Below, one piece after another: positions 5,593 to 6,597 of a DNA stretch of 6,597 nucleotides. The position numbers and the translations under genes were made by a program. The notes under the pieces are model-generated. The model searched no databases, was not told where the DNA came from, and saw only the letters and a list, made by a program, of their open reading frames with translations. Numbering within the stretch: the first letter of the stretch is position 1; each line of letters starts with the position of its first letter. Source of the stretch: Thiohalobacter sp. (GTDB taxonomy: Bacteria; Pseudomonadota; Gammaproteobacteria; DSM-19610); NCBI GenBank assembly GCA_027010005.1, contig JALVCM010000505.1, positions 1-6,597 of the forward strand, read 5' to 3'.

Positions 5593-6597
5593 ATGGATAT
5601 TCTGTTTGCCAGCAGTGAAGCACACCCGTTGATTAAAACAGGTGGCCTTGCCGATGTATCCGGCAGTCTGCCGCGCGCTATCCGTAATTCAAAGCAAGAA
5701 ATACGCCTGATCCTGCCGGCCTACCCGGCCGCGGTCGAAGCCGCAGGTTCACTGAAGACGGTTGCCACCCTCGAGGTGGCCGGCGCCGGCAAGCCGGTCC
5801 ACTTGCTGCAGGGTCGCCTGCCCCACACACGGGTCCGCCTGTACCTGGTCGATTGCCCGGAATACTTTGATCGCAAGGGCGGACCCTACAGCCAACCGGA
5901 TGGAACCGACTGGCCGGACAATGCCGATCGCTTTGCACTGTTCTCGCGGGTTGCCTGTGAGGTCGCCATGAACCGGGCCGGACTGGACTGGCAACCACAA
6001 CTGGTGCACTGCAACGACTGGCAGACCGGCCTGGTGCCGGCACTGCTGTCGCTCGAGGCAACACGCCCGGCCACCCTGTTCACCATACACAACCTTGCCT
6101 ACCAGGGACTGTTTGACCGGCAGGCATTTGAACGCCTCGGTCTGCCGCACGAATGGTGGGCCATGCATGGCCTGGAATTTCATGGCCAGCTATCCTTCAT
6201 CAAGGGTGGACTGGTATTCGCTGACTGGATCAATACCGTCAGCCCGCGCTACGCCAGGGAAATCTGTACCCCGCAATTTGGCTGTGGACTGGAAGGCCTG
6301 CTGACGCACCGCAAGTCCCAACTGAGCGGTATCCTCAACGGTGTCGATTACCGGACATGGAGCCCCAGCCGTGACCCGCTGATCGCGCGCCGCTACAGCG
6401 CACGCACCCTGCGCCTGAAACTGGAAAACAAGCGCGTACTACAGGCGGCATTCGGCCTGCCCGACGATCCATTCGTGCCGGTATTTGCCCACGTTGGCCG
6501 GCTCGTCGACCAGAAAGGTATCGACCTGATCCTGGATTTGCTGCCCGAACTGCTGCAACGCCACCTGCAACTGATTATTCTCGGAACTGGCCAGCCT
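5593..6597 (+). CDS. glgA: Glycogen (starch) synthase, ADP-glucose type (3' part cut off by the window edge)
   Basis: This glycosyltransferase family 5 enzyme transfers glucose from ADP-glucose to the growing alpha-1,4-glucan, the chain-elongating step of bacterial glycogen synthesis. The window holds 335 in-frame codons without a stop; family members are about 480 residues, so roughly 145 are missing, including most of the C-terminal nucleotide-binding Rossmann domain. The N-terminal GT5 domain starts MDILFASSEAHPLIKTGGLADV, with the ADP-glucose-binding K-T-G-G-L at Lys15-Leu19. Further landmarks are VHCNDWQTGL (138-147), TIHNLAYQG (164-172), HGLEFHGQLSFIKGG (192-206), TVSPRYAREI (215-224), ILNGVDYRTWSP (247-258) and HVGRLVDQKG (300-309), where Arg303 and Lys308 align with catalytic-site Arg300 and Lys305 of E. 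coli GlgA. The ATG at 5593 matches the family N-terminus and an in-frame stop lies at 5551. No Shine-Dalgarno is visible; a TTG two codons upstream is possible. The gene is divergent from zwf. Confidence 0.98.
   Translation, partial: MDILFASSEAHPLIKTGGLADVSGSLPRAIRNSKQEIRLILPAYPAAVEAAGSLKTVATLEVAGAGKPVHLLQGRLPHTRVRLYLVDCPEYFDRKGGPYSQPDGTDWPDNADRFALFSRVACEVAMNRAGLDWQPQLVHCNDWQTGLVPALLSLEATRPATLFTIHNLAYQGLFDRQAFERLGLPHEWWAMHGLEFHGQLSFIKGGLVFADWINTVSPRYAREICTPQFGCGLEGLLTHRKSQLSGILNGVDYRTWSPSRDPLIARRYSARTLRLKLENKRVLQAAFGLPDDPFVPVFAHVGRLVDQKGIDLILDLLPELLQRHLQLIILGTGQP

Noticed and set aside
1..6597. A hidden defence, mobile, CRISPR, toxin-antitoxin or biosynthetic system.
   Set aside because: Every stretch is accounted for by housekeeping genes, one small TPR-like gene, rnpB and short intergenic gaps; no spaced repeat array, transposase, integrase or attachment site is visible.

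Overview
This window looks like an ordinary chromosomal stretch from a gammaproteobacterium. The partial MiaB and GlgA, the complete Pgi and the type A RNase P RNA all resemble their E. coli counterparts closely. The glucose-6-phosphate dehydrogenase carries a G-A-T-G-N-L-S nucleotide-binding loop unlike the E. coli one, which suggests a lineage outside the enterics. I cannot name a genus.

Layout, left to right: (1) miaB, minus strand, with its 3' end cut off by the window edge. (2) A short intergenic gap filled by a 69-bp REP-like palindrome. (3) rnpB, minus strand, with a TATAAT box 6 nt upstream of its predicted first base. (4) A 165-codon gene, minus strand, for a small basic TPR-type protein of unknown role. 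(5) pgi, minus strand. (6) zwf, minus strand, 44 bp upstream of pgi and probably in one operon with it. (7) A 197-bp divergent intergenic region with two inverted repeats. (8) glgA, plus strand, running off the right edge. No gap exceeds 300 bp.

The metabolic genes meet at glucose-6-phosphate. Pgi interconverts it with fructose-6-phosphate, Zwf commits it to the oxidative pentose phosphate or Entner-Doudoroff route, and GlgA uses ADP-glucose, made from it through glucose-1-phosphate, for glycogen. The divergent zwf/glgA promoter region is therefore a natural place to set the balance between storage and oxidation. The left half is tRNA biology: RNase P RNA makes tRNA 5' ends and MiaB modifies A37 of some tRNAs.

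I found no phage, transposase, CRISPR, toxin-antitoxin, defence or biosynthetic system. The points worth a second look are the two dyads upstream of zwf, the REP-like element between rnpB and miaB, and the uncharacterised TPR gene.
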